Assembly (NCBI RefSeq): GCF_008831285.2
Contig: NC_045148.1
Location: 1,612,001 to 1,676,000 of the forward strand
Length of the DNA stretch: 64,000 nt
DNA from: Nymphaea colorata
Taxonomy: Eukaryota > Streptophyta > Magnoliopsida > Nymphaeales > Nymphaeaceae
Direction of reading: 5' to 3'
Positions 60,182 through 64,000 of the stretch are shown piece after piece (positions within the stretch are counted from its first letter, which is position 1; each line of letters starts with the position of its first letter). Below the pieces are notes generated by a model. It worked only from the letters and a program-made list of their open reading frames with translations, was not told the DNA's origin and searched no databases. The position numbers were made by a program, and so were the translations under genes.

Positions 60182-60860
60182 TAACACCTCAAAAATATTA
60201 TGATAAATCTTTAAGGACTTATAAAGGGGGCTATTGAATGGATGGTTGTCTTGGTTCCCACTTTTTTTGGAGCTGAAGCCGAAACTGCTAGGGGGTGGGT
60301 TGGGATCCGTTGAACTATAGGCACGAGCACAAGAGTGAGTTGAGTTGTTATAGTCGTATCAGAGCTCGGACCTAGGGTATCAGACGCGTAGACGCGTGTG
60401 CCTTAAGAAGGGTGAATTGTAACACCCCAAAGATTTTGTTCCATTGAAAATTGTGAGAGATCTTCAAGGAGTTATAAAATAAATGGTTATTCTGGTTCTT
60501 AGCTTTTTTGGGGTTAGAGCAGAAACTGCTAGGGGACGGGTTGAGATCAGTAAACTGCTAGGGGACGGGTTAGGTTGTTACAGTGGTACCAGAGCTCGAA
60601 CCTAGGGTTTCATACGCGCAGATGCATGTGCCTTAAGAGGGGGGAATTGTAACACTCCAAAGATTTAGTCTCATTAAAGATTGTGAAAGATCTTCAAGGG
60701 TTTATAAAAGAGACTATTGATACATGATTGTTTTGGTTCCTAGCCTTTTCGGAGTTGGAGTCCTCCCTATAAGGGGACAGGTTGGGATTCACTAAATCAG
60801 GGGCTCGAGCCAGGAAGTGGGTTGGGTTGTTATATCGTTGGCTCCTTTGAGCAACACCTC
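60182..60860 (+). repeat. Tandem array of about three 200-240 bp LTR-like units with primer-binding-site motifs
   Basis: Units start near 60182, 60420 and 60650 with TAACAC-C-CAAA-AT-type sequence, and a fourth start appears near 60856. Shared landmarks in order: GATCTTCAAGG, TTATAAA, TGGTT-TTGGTTC, GCTAGGGG-GGGTTG and GTTGTTA. The first two units also carry a TATCAGAGC/TACCAGAGC motif (60353 and 60590), then CCTAGGGT and GTGCCTTAAGA. TGGTATCAGAGC is the tRNA-iMet primer site of many plant retrotransposons. The layout looks like a TRIM or LTR tail amplified in tandem. No coding content. Confidence 0.6.
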
Positions 60861-61434
60861 AAATTTTTTTTGTGCAAAATAGGACGTCTCACATTCAAAG
60901 ATTTCTTATACGTTATATACTACAACCTTCTTCTTTCTTTCTAACAAGATTTCTTGTCCAAAAATTGCTCCTCATGCTATTTTAATATTTTTCAACAACA
61001 AGTCGAGCATGTGCAGGTAATATACGAGCCACCTCCATGTGACATGAGACCTAGATGGCTCAACTTCAGGGCCCTCTGGGCCGTGTCATTAAAGAGTATA
61101 GGCAGGCTTTCACGTTCACTCGGCACCGCTTTTCTGGCGTGACATTCAATTACATAGCTAACAATCTTTTGAAAAACCTATAATTGAAAATAAAAATGAA
61201 TTTCAGATGTCAATTTATCTCTCTCCCTTTCGACCCCCTCCCCCCTTTCCTCCTTAATACCCTTAAATTTATAAACATTTTCAATTTCTTCGATGAGATT
61301 TATTGAAATTAGGAATATGTCAGACCTGGCGACTTTTAGAATCAACCAGTTAGCTCCGGAAGGCTGGATAAAGGAATTTGTGAAAGCATTTATACCAAAT
61401 TAACTGATTCTGGAAACATCGAGATACCAGTAAA

Positions 61435-61437
<3 letters not shown>
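60861..61437. other. Intergenic, no gene seen
   Basis: AT-rich, with one C/T-rich stretch near 61215-61255. No supportable coding region. Confidence 0.45.

Positions 61438-61529
<92 letters not shown>
61438..61529. repeat. (AT)n microsatellite, about 45 units
   Basis: A long uninterrupted AT run, the longest simple repeat in the window. Confidence 0.97.
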
Positions 61530-61532
<3 letters not shown>

Positions 61533-61940
61533 CTATTCCAAGAGAAGAAAATGCTAGTTAGTTGAAATTATAGTTAAAAGGAAGGGCTTTAAATGGACTT
61601 TTTGCGTTTTTGTGGTGTCATCACGTAATAAATTGGCATCACATCATTAACTTAGTAAGACAATATTATAAAGGTTGTAAAATTGAAAAAAAAAAAAAAA
61701 AAGGTTTCTTGTCAAGCTTTATTCAATCATGTTAACGTCATATTGGCTTGCTCATGTACGTTGTATCCGCCGCGCCCATAACAGATTTTTTAATTATAAA
61801 ATAATTGAAAATATTTAACTTAAATAAATAATAATATTAAACCCATATGGGTCACGCATCGTATTACCAAGAGGGAGACACCAGGTGGTCCGCGGAGGCT
61901 GATACTTGACAACAATGGGTTCATGTACTTGTTCCCGACT

Positions 61941-62500
61941 TCATCAGTCCCAAGGTGACTTAAGTTATTTGAATCAAACCCTCTAGGATATTGAATTCAA
62001 AAAAATTTCAATAGTAGTAACTTTAGATTTCTTGTTTGAAGATGTATGAATACAACAGTAATCAAGCCATTCATGTATGATCTAGTTTAGAACACACACT
62101 TATTTGATAGACAAAAAAAGTCATCAGTTCCAAGGTGACTTAAGTTGTTTCAATCAAAGCTTCCAGGATATTGAATTCAAAAAAATTTCAATAGTAGTAA
62201 CTTTAGATTTCTTGTTTGAAGATGTATGAATACAACAGTAATCAAGCCATTCATGTATGATCTAGTTTAGAACACACACTTACCCCCCCAAATTTGATAG
62301 ACAAAAAAAGTCATCAGTTCCAAGGTGACTTAAGTTATTTGAATCAAAGCTTCCAGGATATTGAATTCAAAAAAATTTCAATAGTGACTTTAGATTTCTT
62401 GTTTGAAGATGTATGAATACAACAGTAATCAAGCCATTCATGTATGATCTAGTTTAGAACACACACTTACCCCCCTAAATTTGATAGACAAAAAAGAGTC
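61941..62500. repeat. Three-copy tandem array, unit 180-190 bp
   Basis: Units start at TCATCAGT at 61941, 62121 and 62311. Each contains CCAAGGTGACTTAAGTT, GGATATTGAATTC, TTTCAATAGT, AGATTTCTTGTTTGAAGATG, CAAGCCATTCATG and GAACACACACTTA. Copies 2 and 3 differ by a short indel around a C run (62283-62289). They are nearly identical, so the expansion is recent. No coding content. Confidence 0.93.
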
Positions 62501-64000
62501 TTAAATCCGAAACTTTAAGAGGCTCTTTGGTATTAAGAACAAATGTTAGAGTGTTCTTTGAGTCTACCTCAAAACTAAGGCAGATTGATAGGACACTTGT
62601 TCAAATGTTCCAGGAATCTTCTACTTTGGAATATATTTGTGAAAATTCACACTTTGATCTTAATATAGGTTGTTTGGCGAACTATCACATGAACCATTTC
62701 CAAAGGATGAGGTAGACATATAGAATACCATAACAAGTGCTTCATGAATCTACTCATTTTTTTTTTATTATTGTCAAAATTCACAGAACACAATTACTAT
62801 TACCAAACGGCCCCAAAAGTCTAAAGTAGAACCGCGGATTTGAACTGGGACCAACATCAGATTCGAACCTGGACGTCCCACTTTATTCACAATCCCGTGC
62901 TATAAAATGTCTTGCAGGGAGTAATGACCCTGATAGTCCTTATCAAGTCCTGCCATGAGTTCAGGTACTAATAAGAAGAAATTGGATTAATTGGACCACA
63001 TGGGTCGATCCAATTATCACAAACTGAGATAAGATCAGGATGCATTAATTCTCATCCGAATCTTGCATCAGCAGATGCAATGCTGCAAGGGCCGGGGCGA
63101 CCGATTCAGCGGTGCAATAGCGAAGCATGTCGATCAATTAATTTCATTACCCCTTCCAAGATTGAAATCCGTGTGTCCTTTGAGATTTCTTGTTCGTGAG
63201 GCCAACGACATTGATTTTATAGTAAGCCACCTTCTTCCTCCTTTAGTTTTTGCCGCCATGGCCCTTAAAATACTCTATATAGCGTTAGCTCCGGCGTCTG
63301 TATTCTACTGTGCTTCAAATCAGTATTGGCCGCTAATGGCCGAATCTAACACGTTAAACGAAGTTTCTTGGCTTTTTTATTCACAAGTTTATGAGATTTC
63401 CATACACATGTGTGTGTATTATCATGTAATCAATTTGTCGCTATCAGGTTCTTCACGCTACCAATCTCCACTGTTGCAGTTAGCGTGTCTATTGATTCAT
63501 TCATCGAGGAAGGAAGGGTGAGGTAACAATGAGAAGAGGGTGGGTGGCCGACACATATAAACGTCTAGATTTACGCTGCGGTTCCTTTCGTGCTCAGGCG
63601 TCGACCTTTTCCTTCTCGTGTCCTTGAAGCTCTTAGCTGCTCCATTTTTATATGAGCATGGATATTTTATTCTTGCACGATTAGTTGATCGACTGCCCTT
63701 TCTGCAATTTTTTTTTTTTTGTGTACTCGCTTTTACCTGTAATCTGATTGGGATCTTAAAATCATAAAATCATAGTTGTTTTGATTCACTTCAATATCAG
63801 TAGTTTTAGATGTATTTGGTATAATGAAAAGCGCACCAAACCACTCCTAATTTGTTGGTTTTTGAGCAAAATAATCTGTTGCATTTTTCTTCAATGATTT
63901 TTGGATTGCAAGGAGTGACTTTATATATAGACGGGCTCTGTTAGTTCGAAGGTTGATCTCTATGGATTGAATCTTAAAGGTTGGATTTACAAGAAAAAAA
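62501..64000. other. End of window: no gene recognised
   Basis: The region has no conserved coding sequence I can identify. A 152-aa frame at 63063-63521 looks random. A CACATATAAACG motif at about 63551-63562 is TATA-like and could mark a promoter for a gene starting beyond the window. Confidence 0.35.

Noticed and set aside
60182-62500. CRISPR-like spaced repeats
   Set aside because: Units are long and contiguous with no spacer pattern, in a plant nuclear context. They are ordinary tandem repeats.
62860-62885. tRNA-like B-box words (GATTCGAACC)
   Set aside because: No matching A box or cloverleaf could be drawn around it. No tRNA gene found in the window.
63063-63521. 152-aa frame near the end of the window
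   Set aside because: Composition and content look random, and there are no splice-linked neighbours or known motif.

Overview
This window is nuclear DNA of a flowering plant. It holds AT-rich, intron-containing genes, an EC1-type egg-cell gene (an angiosperm family), an ASR stress gene, a plant CESA gene, a U6 snRNA gene, and relics of hAT, copia, LINE and TRIM-like elements. The sequence alone does not fix the species. All annotation was done by reading; no searches were run. Exon borders were placed from GT/GC-AG sites, frame continuity and recalled family conservation.

Layout. 1-14.9 kb: a 14-exon sterol 3-beta-glucosyltransferase gene (UGT80B1/TT15 type, + strand, 630 aa). Its introns hold a decayed hAT transposon and a 1.2 kb non-autonomous hAT element. 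15.7-17.3 kb: a single-exon EC1 gene (+) facing a two-exon ASR gene (-) whose splice donor region is tandemly duplicated. 17.8-18.0 kb: a U6 snRNA gene with Pol III-like signals. 19.98-22.0 kb: a two-exon gene for a 77-aa protein of unknown function. 23.4-25.8 kb: a broken copia element next to a LINE fragment, both on the - strand. 25.8-32 kb: gene-poor. 32.5-39.8 kb: a 14-exon primary-wall cellulose synthase gene (CESA6 type, + strand, 1087 aa), with a third hAT-family copy in intron 8. 39.8-45 kb: gene-poor, with a LINE scrap and a local duplication. 45.4-45.9 kb: a single-exon gene for a 141-aa unknown protein. 48.4-49.0 kb: a LINE fragment (+). 49.8-50.2 kb: a prolyl oligopeptidase pseudogene (-). 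52.0-54.9 kb: COP9 signalosome subunit 8 (-, 5 exons, one likely GC-AG intron). 56.3-56.9 kb: a single-exon gene (-) for a secreted protein built from His/Cys/Glu repeats. 59-62.5 kb: a MITE-like copy, a tandem array of PBS-bearing LTR-like units, an AT microsatellite and a 180-190 bp tandem array. The last 1.5 kb shows no gene.

The genes are independent transcription units with no shared pathway, as is normal for a plant chromosome. UGT80B1 makes steryl glucosides, which associate with plasma-membrane domains and have been discussed in relation to cellulose synthesis, but its presence about 18 kb from CESA is probably chance. The least explained item is the CEEC-repeat secreted protein at 56.3-56.9 kb.
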